From Austwickia sp. (GTDB lineage: Bacteria > Actinomycetota > Actinomycetes > Actinomycetales > Dermatophilaceae): a stretch of DNA of 64,000 nt. The notes beneath the pieces were generated by a model that worked only from the letters and a program-made list of their open reading frames with translations, did not search any database and was not told where the DNA came from. The stretch spans positions 124,001 through 188,000 of the forward strand of contig JADJTI010000001.1 of NCBI GenBank assembly GCA_016711265.1, in the 5' to 3' direction. Below, in pieces: positions 1 through 9,064 of the stretch. Every line of letters begins with the position of its first letter. Within the stretch, counting starts at the first letter, position 1. The position numbers were made by a program, and so were the translations under genes.

Positions 1-1
1 C

Positions 2-940
2 ATCGCCACGGCAGTCCTGGCGGCGACCGCGTTGTTCGGCTCATACACCGATGCCGTGGGTGAGGCGCTCATCAAGGCCGGGGAAGGCATGACCGGGGCC
101 AACATCGCCTATGCGGTCACCAGCCCGAACGTTCTCGTCGGTTTGATGGCCGGAGCGGCCGTGGTCTTCCTGTTCAGCGGTCTGGCGATCGACGCGGTGA
201 CCCGCGCGGCCGGAGCGATCGTCCTGGAGGTCCGCCGCCAGTTCCGTGAGCACCCCGGCATCATGCTCGGGACCGAGAAGCCCGAATACGGCCGCGTCGT
301 CGACATCTGCACCCGCGACAGCCTGCGCGAGCTGGTCACCCCCGGCATCCTGGCGGCCATGGCCCCCGTGGCGATCGGGTTCGGCCTCGGTGTCGGTGCG
401 CTGGCCGGGTTCCTGGCCGGAGCGATCGGTGCCGGTGTCCTGATGGCCGTCTTCCTCGCCAACTCCGGTGGCGCCTGGGACAACGCGAAGAAGATCGTCG
501 AAGACGGTGCCCACGGCGGCAAGGGATCGGCAGCGCACGCCGCCACCGTCATCGGCGACACCGTCGGCGACCCCTTCAAGGACACCGCAGGCCCAGCGAT
601 CAACCCGCTGCTCAAGGTGATGAACCTGGTCTCCGTGCTGATCGCACCCGCCGTGGTGCAGTTGTCGGTGGGCACCTCACAGTCCCTGGGATGGCGGCTG
701 GCCATCGCCGCGGTGGCGGCCGGCGCGATCATCATCGCCGTCGACCGGTCCCGGTACCGGGCCACCAAGCTGTTGCCGACGGTCGAGAGTGAGGTCGGTG
801 AGGGCGAGCTGGTCAAGCACGTCCACGAGCCCAGCGACCGTCCCGCGCTGACCCCGGCGCTGCCCCGGGTTGCCGTCCGCGCGGCCAAGCCGGAAGCGCC
901 CGTCACCCGCAAGGAGGGGCTGCCGCCCGAGGAGCGGTAA
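2..940 (+). CDS. hppA: Membrane-bound proton-translocating pyrophosphatase, C-terminal part (5' end outside window)
   Basis: Integral membrane pump that couples pyrophosphate hydrolysis to H+ export. The reading frame is open from base 2, so only the last 312 residues are seen. They hold several hydrophobic helices and the family's conserved C-terminal segments: FLANSGGAWDNAKK with the DNAKK catalytic/metal-binding region, then GDTVGDPFKDTAGPAINPL. The last ~50 residues are a hydrophilic, poorly conserved tail. The N-terminal half, with the residues that separate K+-dependent from K+-independent types, lies outside the window, so that subtype cannot be read here. The gene is followed by a strong hairpin and converges on a thioesterase gene. 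Confidence 0.95.
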   Translation: MATAVLAATALFGSYTDAVGEALIKAGEGMTGANIAYAVTSPNVLVGLMAGAAVVFLFSGLAIDAVTRAAGAIVLEVRRQFREHPGIMLGTEKPEYGRVVDICTRDSLRELVTPGILAAMAPVAIGFGLGVGALAGFLAGAIGAGVLMAVFLANSGGAWDNAKKIVEDGAHGGKGSAAHAATVIGDTVGDPFKDTAGPAINPLLKVMNLVSVLIAPAVVQLSVGTSQSLGWRLAIAAVAAGAIIIAVDRSRYRATKLLPTVESEVGEGELVKHVHEPSDRPALTPALPRVAVRAAKPEAPVTRKEGLPPEER

Positions 941-954
941 AGCTCCCCGACGCC

Positions 955-991
955 GACTCCGGCGCCGTCGCACTGCGACGGCGCCGGAGTC
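955..991. terminator. Perfect 16-bp hairpin between convergent genes
   Basis: GACTCCGGCGCCGTCG (955-970) pairs perfectly with 976-991 around a 5-base loop. It lies between the stop of the pyrophosphatase and the stop of the thioesterase, so it can serve both strands. There is no long T tract, as is usual in high-GC actinobacteria. Confidence 0.85.
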
Positions 992-993
992 AT

Positions 994-1488
994 TTACGTC
1001 GTCAGTACCTCGGGCGCCTGGGCTGCCGCGCGGGCAGCGAGGTGGGCGGGCATCGGGGCCCGGGGGATCGGTCCGCGGCGCTGCGGGATCCGGTCCCGGT
1101 CGGCCGTGTAGTCCGTGTAGCCGTGGGTCACCGGTCGCCCCTGGTCATCCAGCCCGACGAACACGATGGTGTCGATGCTGATGATGGTGTCCCGGGTGAC
1201 CATGTTGCGCACCTCGCACCGGAACGTGATGGAGGTCCGACCGAAACCGTGCAGCCCGATGCCGAGCTCGATCAGGTCCCCTTGCCAGGCGGAGGCCACG
1301 AAATCGATGGCTGACATGTACTTGGTGACCACGCGCTCGTTGCCCAGCTGCAGGATCGCCGCGATGGTGCATTCCTCGTCGATCCATCGCAGCAGGCTGC
1401 CCCCGAAGAGGGTTCCATTGGCGTTCAGGTCCTCCGGTTTGACCCATTTGCGGGAATGGAAGCGCATCCGGGTCAGGTCGGTCGTCAT
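994..1488 (-). CDS. Acyl-CoA thioesterase, hot-dog fold (YciA-like)
   Basis: Predicted 164-residue cytosolic thioesterase that hydrolyses acyl-CoA. The segment NANGTLFGGSLLRWIDEECTI matches the hot-dog acyl-CoA hydrolase pattern (N-x-GT-FGG-LL-W-D), with the conserved Asp/Glu-rich helix after it, and SIDFVASAWQGDLIELG forms the next strand region. I chose the ATG at 1488 because a GGAG lies just upstream and the conserved domain starts soon after; the frame stays open to an ATG at 1614, but that would overlap hflX. The substrate chain length cannot be told. It is transcribed divergently from hflX. Confidence 0.85.
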   Translation of the reverse strand: MTTDLTRMRFHSRKWVKPEDLNANGTLFGGSLLRWIDEECTIAAILQLGNERVVTKYMSAIDFVASAWQGDLIELGIGLHGFGRTSITFRCEVRNMVTRDTIISIDTIVFVGLDDQGRPVTHGYTDYTADRDRIPQRRGPIPRAPMPAHLAARAAAQAPEVLTT

Positions 1489-1604
1489 GGCTCCGGAGTG
1501 TATCCGGGCGCCGGAGAGCGGCTGGACGCGAAATGCCTGCCCAGGTCGGGGCGTTGCATTAATGGGTCGCTCTCCTGCGAGCTCTCTGCCACCCTGAAGG
1601 AACC

Positions 1605-3212
1605 ATGACATCACGCCCCGATCTGTTCGACTCCTTGGCCTCGGCGCTGTCCGACGACGACTCCTGGCACGCCCACGACCCCGCGTTCGCCGCCTACGAC
1701 GGTGACCAGCTCGACCGGGAGGAACGCGCGGCGATGCGGCGCGTCGCTGGTCTGTCCACCGAGCTGTCGGACGTCACCGAGGTGGAGTATCGCTCGCTGC
1801 GCCTGGAACGCGTCGTGCTCGCGGGGGTGTGGACTCACGGCACAGTGGAGGACGCCGAGAACTCGCTGCGCGAACTGGCCGCCCTGGCCGAGACCGCCGG
1901 GTCGACAGTGCTGGCCGGGGTCATTCAACGGCGACAGCGCCCGGACGCCGCGACGTACCTCGGTTCGGGGAAGGCGGCCGAGCTGCGCGACATCGTGGTC
2001 GCCGAGGAAGCGGACACGGTGATCTGCGACGGCGAGTTGGCTCCCGGTCAACGCCGAGCCCTGGAGGACGTCGTCAAGGTCAAGGTCATCGATCGGACCG
2101 CGCTGATCCTGGACATCTTCGCCCAACACGCCAAAAGCCGTGAAGGTAAGGCTCAGGTTGAGCTTGCTCAGCTCCAGTATCTGCTCCCGCGCCTGCGTGG
2201 CTGGGGTGAGTCGATGTCGCGGCAAGCCGGTGGGCGGGTCGCCGGCGGTGAGGGCATCGGCTCCCGCGGGCCCGGTGAAACCAAGATCGAACTCGACCGT
2301 CGCCGCATCAACAGCCGGATCGCCAAGCTACGACGCGACATCCGCGGCATGAAGGCGACCCGGGACACCCAACGATCGGTACGACGTACCGCCACCGTTG
2401 CGTCGGTGGTGCTGGCCGGATACACCAATGCCGGTAAGTCATCGCTGCTCAACCGACTGACCGGGGCCGGTGCCCTGGTCGAGAACGCGCTCTTTGCGAC
2501 CCTGGACCCGACCATCCGCCGTGCCCAGACTCCGGACGGGCGCGAGTACACCCTGGGCGACACGGTCGGTTTCGTACGCTCGCTGCCGCACCAACTCGTG
2601 GAGGCGTTCCGGTCGACCTTGGAGGAGGTCGCCGACGCGGACCTGCTGCTGCACGTCGTGGACGGCTCGCACCCCGACCCGATCGGGCAGCTGTCGGCGG
2701 TTCGCCAGGTGCTGGCCGAGATCGGTTCCGAGGACCGGGACTTGCCCCTGGAGGTCGTCGTCATCAACAAGGCGGACATCGCCGACCCCGAGACGTTGAC
2801 GACGCTCCTGAGCCAGGAGCGGGGTGCGCTGACGGTGTCGGCGCGGACCGGGCAGGGGATCCCCGAACTCATAGCCCGGATCGCGCAGGAGCTTCCCCGT
2901 CCCCAGATCGAGCTGACACTGCTCGTGCCGTACGACCGCGGCGACGTCGTCCACCGGCTGCACACCAGTGCCGACGTGCTCACCGAGGTCCACGGCGATG
3001 CCGGGACCGCACTCACGGTGAAGGTCAGCGACCACCAACTCGACGCCCTCTCGCCGTACGTCGTCGAGCGGGTCGAGCGGCGTCGAGCGACCCGAACGCA
3101 TCGACCGACCCGACGAATCCTGACCCGTCGGTTGACCAACCGGCGCCCGCGCCGCCGACACCCCGTCAGTGCCTGGGGGTGGTCCGCGAACAGACCCGCG
3201 CGCACCCCGTAG
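1605..3212 (+). CDS. hflX: Ribosome-associated GTPase HflX
   Basis: GTPase that binds the 50S subunit and splits stalled or hibernating ribosomes. The N-terminal HflX domain is followed by the glycine-rich linker (SRGPGETKIELDRRRI, near residue 225) and the G domain: G1 GYTNAGKSS (~271), G3 DTVGF (~318), G4 NKAD (~386). AAGGAACC precedes the ATG at 1605. The conserved fold ends near LSPYVV (~residue 487); the remaining ~48 residues are an Arg-rich tail (RRATRTHRPTRR...) that I would not expect in the family. Another frame over the same bases reads as a Pro/Asp-rich tail, so a frameshift near 3070-3090 is possible. Confidence 0.93.
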   Translation: MTSRPDLFDSLASALSDDDSWHAHDPAFAAYDGDQLDREERAAMRRVAGLSTELSDVTEVEYRSLRLERVVLAGVWTHGTVEDAENSLRELAALAETAGSTVLAGVIQRRQRPDAATYLGSGKAAELRDIVVAEEADTVICDGELAPGQRRALEDVVKVKVIDRTALILDIFAQHAKSREGKAQVELAQLQYLLPRLRGWGESMSRQAGGRVAGGEGIGSRGPGETKIELDRRRINSRIAKLRRDIRGMKATRDTQRSVRRTATVASVVLAGYTNAGKSSLLNRLTGAGALVENALFATLDPTIRRAQTPDGREYTLGDTVGFVRSLPHQLVEAFRSTLEEVADADLLLHVVDGSHPDPIGQLSAVRQVLAEIGSEDRDLPLEVVVINKADIADPETLTTLLSQERGALTVSARTGQGIPELIARIAQELPRPQIELTLLVPYDRGDVVHRLHTSADVLTEVHGDAGTALTVKVSDHQLDALSPYVVERVERRRATRTHRPTRRILTRRLTNRRPRRRHPVSAWGWSANRPARTP

Positions 3213-3215
3213 CCT
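3210..3215 (+). promoter_or_regulatory. -10 box TAGCCT for a leaderless start
   Basis: TAGCCT ends 7 bases before the GTG at 3223, the spacing expected if transcription begins at the start codon. No ribosome-binding site is present. It overlaps the hflX stop codon. Confidence 0.5.
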
Positions 3216-3222
3216 GAAGCGC

Positions 3223-5469
3223 GTGCCCGCCTCCCTGGAAGCTCTGCTCGACGCCGCCGTGCGCGGGGTCGCCGGGAGTTCGCGCCCGGGCCAGGTGGCC
3301 ATGTCCGCGGCGGTGCACGACGCCACGCGCACCCGCCGGCACTTGCTCGTGCAGGCCGGCACCGGGACCGGCAAGTCGCTGGCCTATCTGGTGCCCGCGA
3401 TCGTGCACGCCATCGACAGCGGTAAACCGGTGGTCGTGGCCACGGCCACGCTGGCGCTTCAGGCGCAGATCGTGGACCGTGAGCTGCCGCGGCTGACCGC
3501 CGCGCTGGCGCCGCTGCTGCCCCGGACTCCCACGTATGCCCTGGTCAAGGGTCGACGCAACTATGTGTGCGCGCACAAGCTGGCCGGCGGATACCCCGAC
3601 GATGACGACGTGCTGATCAGCGCGGCAGCGGTCTCGTCCGCCGGCGGTTCCCGGCTTGGTGCCGAGGTGCTCCGGTTGCGGGACTGGGCCGAGCAGACCG
3701 ACACCGGCGACCGGGACGACCTGGTGCCGGGGGTGACGGAGCGCGCGTGGCGACAGGTGTCGGTGTCGGCCCGGGAATGCCTCGGGAGCACCTGCCCGAT
3801 GGCGACGGAGTGCTTCGTGGAACGGGCCCGGGCGCAGGCCCGCGAGGCCGACATCGTCGTGACCAACCACGCCTTCATGGCCATCGACGCCACCCAGGGC
3901 CGACACCTGTTGCCCGAACACGACCTGCTCATCCTCGACGAAGCCCACGAACTATCCGACCGGCTCACCTCGACCATCACCGAGGACCTCACCGGCACGA
4001 TGATCGCCGCCGCAGCCAAGCGCGCCGCCTCGATGGCGGGGAGCGCCGATGACCTCGCGGCGGCAGGACAGGAGTTGGACGAGGCGGTTGCCGCACTCCC
4101 CGAAGGTCGCCTGCGTGACCTCCCGGCGTCCCTGGCCGCCGTCTTGACGCTGGTCCGCGGCCGGGCTCGCGAGGTGTTCTCCCAGCTCAAGCCCGCTGGC
4201 GGGCAGCGGGACGAGACCGGGGACACCGCGCGGACAGTCGCCAAGGCGGCGGTGGAGGAGGTGGTCTCGGTCACCGAGCGGCTGCTGGAGACGCGCGAAC
4301 TCGACGTTGCCTGGGTGGTCACCGACCCCCGGCGTGGGTCGTACCTGCGGGTCGCCCCGATGAGCGTGGCCATGTTGGTGCGGGACACCGTGCTCGCCGA
4401 TCGCACGGTGGTGTTCACCTCGGCGACTCTCGCGCTGGGCGGCACGTTCGACCCGGTGGCCGGGTCGTTCGGCCTGCGGGGGGAGGATGCGCCCGCCTGG
4501 GACGGCATGGACGTGGGCAGCCCCTTCGACTACCGCAAGCAGGCCATGGTGTACGTCGCGGCGCACCTGCCGGCACCCGGCCGGGACGGGCTGGGGGAGG
4601 CCATGCTCGCTGAGCTGGAAGATCTGGTGGTCGCCGCCGGGGGCCGCACCCTCGGGCTGTTCTCCTCGATGCGTTCCGCGCAGGCCGCAGCCGACCACCT
4701 GCGGGACCGGCTCGGCGACGGGCTCCCGATCCTGTGCCAAGGCGAGGACCAGCTGCCGACGTTGGTACGACGGTTCGCCGCCGACGCCCGGACCTGCCTG
4801 TTCGGCACGCTGTCGCTGTGGCAGGGAGTTGATGTGCCGGGGCCGGCCTGTCAGCTGGTGGTGATCGATCGGATCCCGTTTCCCCGCCCCGATGACCCCC
4901 TAGCCTCGGCCCGCACCGAGACCATCGCCCGGATGGGGGGCAACGGGTTCATGGCGGTCTCGGCCACCCACGCGGCGCTCAGGCTGGCCCAGGGGGCCGG
5001 CCGGCTGATCCGGCGCTCGCAGGACCGCGGGGTGGTGGCGGTGCTCGACTCCCGGATGGTCACGGCTCGCTACGCGCCGTTTCTCCAATCCTCGTTGCCG
5101 CCGTTCTGGCCCACCACGGATCGGGTGGTGGTGCTGGGAGCGCTGCGGCGGCTGGATGCGGTCGCACCGGAGGTGGTGCCCGTGGTGGACCCGCGCGACC
5201 TCGAGCGCCCCGACGCGAACGACCACCCGGGGCCGCATGACGTGCCGGTCCCTCCGGCGGCGCGGACGGCGGTGACCGCGGGGCAGCCGTGGACCGCCGA
5301 GCTGGACGCGGAGCTGGCGGAGGCGGCGGAGATGGGATTGACGGTGGCCGAGGTCGCGGATCACCTGGAGATGGATCCGGTGGCGGTGCTCGGGCGGGCC
5401 ACCACGCTGGGTTTGACGCTGGTCGACGGTGGCAGCACCCCGGCCACCCAGGAGCCGGGGTTGTTCTGA
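3223..5469 (+). CDS. DinG-family ATP-dependent DNA helicase with Fe-S cluster
   Basis: Superfamily 2 helicase of the XPD/DinG group, expected to unwind 5' overhang, D-loop or R-loop DNA. From the GTG at 3223 (748 residues): Walker A GTGTGKS near residue 45, DEAH box LDEAHEL near 238, and four cysteines that fit the [4Fe-4S] domain (YVCAHK near 115; C-x4-C-x6-C in RECLGSTCPMATECF near 185-197). Motif VI region AQGAGRLIRRSQDRG lies near 590. A C-terminal extension of ~90 residues contains an HTH-like segment (GLTVAEVADHLEMDP). The GTG is preferred over an upstream ATG (3169) inside hflX because of the -10 box placed for leaderless transcription. Confidence 0.9.
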   Translation: MPASLEALLDAAVRGVAGSSRPGQVAMSAAVHDATRTRRHLLVQAGTGTGKSLAYLVPAIVHAIDSGKPVVVATATLALQAQIVDRELPRLTAALAPLLPRTPTYALVKGRRNYVCAHKLAGGYPDDDDVLISAAAVSSAGGSRLGAEVLRLRDWAEQTDTGDRDDLVPGVTERAWRQVSVSARECLGSTCPMATECFVERARAQAREADIVVTNHAFMAIDATQGRHLLPEHDLLILDEAHELSDRLTSTITEDLTGTMIAAAAKRAASMAGSADDLAAAGQELDEAVAALPEGRLRDLPASLAAVLTLVRGRAREVFSQLKPAGGQRDETGDTARTVAKAAVEEVVSVTERLLETRELDVAWVVTDPRRGSYLRVAPMSVAMLVRDTVLADRTVVFTSATLALGGTFDPVAGSFGLRGEDAPAWDGMDVGSPFDYRKQAMVYVAAHLPAPGRDGLGEAMLAELEDLVVAAGGRTLGLFSSMRSAQAAADHLRDRLGDGLPILCQGEDQLPTLVRRFAADARTCLFGTLSLWQGVDVPGPACQLVVIDRIPFPRPDDPLASARTETIARMGGNGFMAVSATHAALRLAQGAGRLIRRSQDRGVVAVLDSRMVTARYAPFLQSSLPPFWPTTDRVVVLGALRRLDAVAPEVVPVVDPRDLERPDANDHPGPHDVPVPPAARTAVTAGQPWTAELDAELAEAAEMGLTVAEVADHLEMDPVAVLGRATTLGLTLVDGGSTPATQEPGLF

Positions 5470-5491
5470 GCGAGCTGTCGCCGGTCCGTGG

Positions 5492-5497
5492 CAGGCT
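5492..5497 (+). promoter_or_regulatory. -10-like CAGGCT before holA
   Basis: CAGGCT followed by 6 bases and the GTG of holA; fits the leaderless pattern seen repeatedly in the window. The first base departs from TAnnnT. Confidence 0.35.
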
Positions 5498-5503
5498 GGG
5501 CCC

Positions 5504-6499
5504 GTGACCGAACCGCCGTACCCTCCGCCGCCGCGCGTTCCGGCGTTCGTGCTGGTCACCGGCCCCGAGGAGCTGCTGGCTGAGCGGGCGATCGCGGCCA
5601 CGGTCACCGAGCTGCGCGACGCCGACCCGGCGATGGAGACGATCCGCGTGGAGGCCGACCGGTACGAAACCGGCGAGTTGCGCCGACATACCGAGCCGAG
5701 CCTCTTCGGCGGCGCGAAGTGCCTCATCGTCACGGGCCTGGAGCGGTCCGGTGACGATCTGGTGGCCGACCTGATGACCGCGCTGGGTGACCCGGCCCCC
5801 GAGGTCACCGTACTGGCCTGGCACGCCGGCGGTGCGCGCGCTCGCAAGGTCCTCGAGGGGTTCCGAGCGGCCAAGGCTCGGGTCGTGACCGCCGATGCGG
5901 TCAAGACCGATCGCGACAAGCACGACTTCGTGGTGCACGAGTTCCGGCAGGCCCGGCGCAAGATCTCACCCGGGGCGGTCCGGGCTCTCCAGGAGGCGGT
6001 CGGTCGTGACCTGCGGGAGTTGGCCGCGGCCTGCCAACAGCTCATCGAGGATTGTCCGGGCACCATCGACGAGGGCGTCGTCGCCCGCTATCACGGGGGC
6101 AAGGTCGATGCGACAGGCTTCCGGGTGGCCGACGCCGCGCTGTCGGGACAGGTGGGGGAGGCGCTGCGGCTCCTGCGTCACGCCTTGAGCAGCGGACTGG
6201 ATCCGGTGCCCATCGTGGCGGTCCTGGCCGGACAACTGCGGCAGATGGTGCGGGTGGGCTCGGCTGGCCGGGTGCCGTCGGCCCAACTCGCCAAGGACCT
6301 GTCGATGGCGCCCTGGCAGGTCGACAAGGCCCGACGCGCCCTCCAGGGGTGGGAGGGGGAGGGCCTCGGGCGGGCCATCCAGGCCGTGGCCGCAGCGGAT
6401 TTTGAGGTCAAGGGCGGCGGTCGTGACCCTGTCTACGCCGTCGAGCGGGCCATCGTGGCGATTGCCGCGGCGCACCGCGATGGCTCGACCGACCGCTGA
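5504..6499 (+). CDS. holA: DNA polymerase III delta subunit (clamp loader)
   Basis: Delta subunit of the clamp loader that opens the beta sliding clamp. The 331-residue product begins VTEPPYPPPPRVPAFVLVTGPEELLAERAI, the usual N-terminal Rossmann-like region (degenerate Walker A, no P-loop lysine), and continues with the lid and collar domains (LRELAAACQQLIEDCPG; PVPIVAVLAGQLRQMVRVG). The size is typical. The GTG at 5504 lies 34 bases after the helicase gene; the frame is open further upstream only inside that gene. Its place just before rpsT, with only the chemotaxis gene between, is the common actinobacterial order comEA-comEC / holA / rpsT, here rearranged. Confidence 0.93.
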   Translation: MTEPPYPPPPRVPAFVLVTGPEELLAERAIAATVTELRDADPAMETIRVEADRYETGELRRHTEPSLFGGAKCLIVTGLERSGDDLVADLMTALGDPAPEVTVLAWHAGGARARKVLEGFRAAKARVVTADAVKTDRDKHDFVVHEFRQARRKISPGAVRALQEAVGRDLRELAAACQQLIEDCPGTIDEGVVARYHGGKVDATGFRVADAALSGQVGEALRLLRHALSSGLDPVPIVAVLAGQLRQMVRVGSAGRVPSAQLAKDLSMAPWQVDKARRALQGWEGEGLGRAIQAVAAADFEVKGGGRDPVYAVERAIVAIAAAHRDGSTDR

Positions 6500-6587
6500 C
6501 TCGCTGTAACTCTGCCTTGCGGCACCTGTGACCCAGCTGACCTGCCGAAAAGGATCATTAATCAGTGGTACGTTGCGATAGGAAGGC

Positions 6588-8252
6588 GTGAGTTTCAAGA
6601 ACTGGCCCGTGGTCTTGAAGATGGCCACCGCCTTCCTGTGCATCATGCTCGCCCTCGTCACGGCGAACGTCTTGATGGACCGCCAATACACCACCGTGGA
6701 AACCCAGGTCCAGCAGGACCTCGGGCGTGAGGCGATACCCGGTCTGGAGGCGATGACCAAGTTGAGCTACGCCGTACCTCTCATGCGAGTCCACATCTAT
6801 CGGTACTGCTTCTTCACCGACCCCGCCCGGCGCACGAAGATCGCCACCGAATTGGACGCTGCTCACCAGAGTGTGCAGGCGGCCGTCGGTGCCTACCGCG
6901 ACACGGTCTCAACGCCAGCTGCGCGCAGCAAGATCGATCAGCTGGGCGCGATGCTCGATGAGTACTGGGTATGGGTGGACAAGACGCTGGATGTGATTCA
7001 TGCCGGGGGTACGGACGCCCAGGTGCAGGCGACCATGGCCCAGTACACGGACTTGTACAACCGCATCCACGCGCTGATGGGGGAGATCACCGCCGACACC
7101 ACGGGCGTCGCCCACCGGGCTGTTGACGCGACCAACGAAGGGGTAGCGGCCAGCCGGTCCCTGCTACGGACGGCGATCCTCACCGCGGGGGCCATGTCGA
7201 TCGGGTCGCTGCTGATCCTGCTCTTCTCCATCGCCCTACCGCTGCGACGGGCCGCCGCGCGGCTGCGTCAACTCGCCGTGGGCAGGATCCCCGACGACGT
7301 GTCCGCCACCACACGACGGGACGAGATCGGGCAGACCCAGCAGGCGGTCTACGACACCGCCAGCTACCTGCGAGACATGTCCGGCGCGGCGAGCTCGATC
7401 GCCCGCGGGGATTTGCGGGTCGAGGTGGAACCCCGCGGGGAGGACGACGTGATGGGCTGCGCCGTGCAGGACATGACCACCACCCTGCGGGCCAGCGTGG
7501 AGTCGATCACCCGCAACGCGACCTGGCTGGTGCAGGCGTCCGAGCAGTTGTCTCAGACCAGCGGTCGGTTGGACGACAGTGCCACCGCAGCGCAGCAGCA
7601 GGCCGAGCAAGCGGCCAGTGCCGTGGAGACGGTCAACGCCGGCATTCAGACGGTTGCCGTGGCGGCCCGGGAGATGTCCACGACCGTTGGGGAGATCTCC
7701 CAGCGCACGCAGGACATCTCGACGCGGGTGGCCGGTGCGGCGACGTCCGCCGAGCTGATGACGACGGCGGCGAACAACGCCGACGGCATCGTCGAGATGA
7801 TCTCGACCATCGCCTCCCAGACCAACCTCCTCGCGTTGAACGCCACGATCGAGGCGGCCCGCGCGGGCCAGGCAGGCCGGGGCTTTGCTGTGGTGGCCGA
7901 TGAGGTCAACAAGCTGGCGCGCAAGACCGGGGACGCCACCAACGACATCGCCCGGATTCTGGGCGAGCTGCGCTCCCACGCCGGCACCGTCCATGACGCG
8001 ACGATCGAAGTGTCGGAGTCGACCGATGCCGTGGCCAGCGCTGTCGAAGAACAGAGCGCGACCACCCAGGAGATCGGTCGCACGATGACCACTGCTGCGG
8101 ATGGCTCTGATGAGGTCGTCCGACGTTCGACGCAGTCCGCGCGCAGCGTGACCGAGACCAAGAAGGAGGTCGTTCTGGTGCGCGAGGCGGCTGGCAACCT
8201 CGCGCAGGTCGCCGCAGAGCTCCAGGAGACGGTGGGCCACTTCACGCTGTAA
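6588..8252 (+). CDS. Methyl-accepting chemotaxis protein
   Basis: Transmembrane chemoreceptor of 554 residues. TM1 spans about residues 10-30 and TM2 about 193-216; between them is an extracytoplasmic four-helix-bundle ligand domain with no recognisable cofactor site. A HAMP domain follows (~216-270), then the methylation helices and the signalling hairpin (NLLALNATIEAARAGQAGRG and FAVVADEVNKLA near 412-440). AGGAAGG lies 2-7 bases before the GTG at 6588. No che or flagellar genes are in the window, so this is an orphan receptor gene; its partner kinase must be elsewhere. The ligand is unknown. Confidence 0.92.
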   Translation: MSFKNWPVVLKMATAFLCIMLALVTANVLMDRQYTTVETQVQQDLGREAIPGLEAMTKLSYAVPLMRVHIYRYCFFTDPARRTKIATELDAAHQSVQAAVGAYRDTVSTPAARSKIDQLGAMLDEYWVWVDKTLDVIHAGGTDAQVQATMAQYTDLYNRIHALMGEITADTTGVAHRAVDATNEGVAASRSLLRTAILTAGAMSIGSLLILLFSIALPLRRAAARLRQLAVGRIPDDVSATTRRDEIGQTQQAVYDTASYLRDMSGAASSIARGDLRVEVEPRGEDDVMGCAVQDMTTTLRASVESITRNATWLVQASEQLSQTSGRLDDSATAAQQQAEQAASAVETVNAGIQTVAVAAREMSTTVGEISQRTQDISTRVAGAATSAELMTTAANNADGIVEMISTIASQTNLLALNATIEAARAGQAGRGFAVVADEVNKLARKTGDATNDIARILGELRSHAGTVHDATIEVSESTDAVASAVEEQSATTQEIGRTMTTAADGSDEVVRRSTQSARSVTETKKEVVLVREAAGNLAQVAAELQETVGHFTL

Positions 8253-8302
8253 GGCCCGCCTGGGCATCAGCCCCAGTCGAGGGCGCACGTGAGTCCGCGG
8301 AT

Positions 8303-8360
8303 GTGCGGGTTCACCCGACTGGGTGCATGCTGCAGGGCGCACCTGGTCGGATGAACCTGC
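8303..8360. repeat. Dispersed stem-loop repeat, copy A
   Basis: Two ~22-base arms (GCGGGTTCACCCGACTGGGTGC and its near reverse complement at 8339-8360) pair with four mismatches, all G-U type, around the loop core ATGCTGCAGG. The same core with similar arms occurs at 62079-62180 and 63384-63465. It lies behind the chemoreceptor gene and could act as a terminator. Confidence 0.7.
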
Positions 8361-8369
8361 TCCTGGCCT

Positions 8370-8434
8370 CCCACGCGGGCATCTGTGGATGAGTCAACGA
8401 CTCCACCCACGCGGGCATTCGAGGTGAGTCAACG
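8370..8434. repeat. Imperfect direct repeat pair, 30 bases
   Basis: CCCACGCGGGCATCTGTGGA... (8370-8399) and CCCACGCGGGCATTCGAGGT... (8406-8434) both end in GAGTCAACG. The two copies start 36 bases apart. Function unknown. Confidence 0.7.
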
Positions 8435-8622
8435 CGGCCGCTTTGGAGGCAGCCGAGCACGCTGCTAGATTTGACACTCGCGTGCGCGCTCAGTCGTGGG
8501 CGCCCGAGCAGCAACCATGCAGGACCGCATGCATGAGTCAGCGGGCAACCGTCAGCCGACTCCGCGGGGCCGCGTGGCCCATGACACGCCGAACGCCGTC
8601 AACCGAAGGTGAGAGCTTTTCC

Positions 8623-8895
8623 GTGGCAAACATCAAGTCCCAGTTGAAGCGCATCAAGACCAACGCCAAGCGCACCGAGCGCAACAAGGCGTACAAGTCC
8701 GAGCTGCGCACCTGGATCCGCAAGTTCCGCGAGGCCGCGGCAGCGGGGGACAAGGACCAGGCCACGGCCATGTTGGCGCTGGCGAGCAAGAAGCTCGACA
8801 AGGCCGTGAGCAAGGGCGTCATCCACAAGAACCAGGCCGCCAACAAGAAGTCGGCGATGGCGAAGGTGCACCACCGCATGGACGCCTCGGCCTGA
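8623..8895 (+). CDS. rpsT: 30S ribosomal protein S20
   Basis: Primary 16S rRNA-binding protein of the small subunit, 90 residues, the usual length. It starts VANIKSQLKRIKTNAKRTER, the family signature, and is Lys/Arg rich throughout. The start is the GTG at 8623, with GAAGGTGAGA about 10 bases upstream as ribosome-binding site; the frame is open upstream, but that part has no S20 similarity. Confidence 0.98.
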   Translation: MANIKSQLKRIKTNAKRTERNKAYKSELRTWIRKFREAAAAGDKDQATAMLALASKKLDKAVSKGVIHKNQAANKKSAMAKVHHRMDASA

Positions 8896-8925
8896 CCGGG
8901 CGCTGCCGCTGCCCTCGGCGCAACG

Positions 8926-8958
8926 GTGTCCAGGCGTGTCCAGGCGTGTCCAGGCGTG
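8926..8958. repeat. Tandem 10-bp repeat
   Basis: GTGTCCAGGC repeated exactly three times (8926-8955), then a diverging fourth start. It lies between rpsT and the next gene. No function is evident. Confidence 0.8.
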
Positions 8959-9024
8959 CCCGGCGTAAACGGGTACGCGGCCCGGACCAGGCAGCAACCC
9001 ACAGCGGCTAGGCTCGCGGTCATC

Positions 9025-9063
9025 ATGGATCGTGACCACCGCCTGCTGACGCCGGCCTGCTGA
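9025..9063 (+). CDS. Possible 12-codon upstream ORF coupled to the next gene
   Basis: ATG at 9025 opens a 12-residue frame (MDRDHRLLTPAC) whose TGA ends one base before the ATG of the lysoplasmalogenase-like gene. TAGGCT at 9009-9014 would place the transcript start a few bases before this ATG, so a ribosome could load here and restart at 9065, which has no clear ribosome-binding site of its own. This rests on position only. Confidence 0.35.
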   Translation: MDRDHRLLTPAC

Positions 9064-9064
9064 C

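Larger units (their letters stand above)
8253..8622. other. Intergenic stretch with repeats, no gene seen
   Basis: 370 bases between the chemoreceptor and rpsT. It holds one copy of a dispersed stem-loop repeat (8303-8360) and a pair of ~30-base direct repeats (8370-8399 and 8406-8434). I see no convincing coding frame. The rpsT promoter must lie in the right half. Confidence 0.6.
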
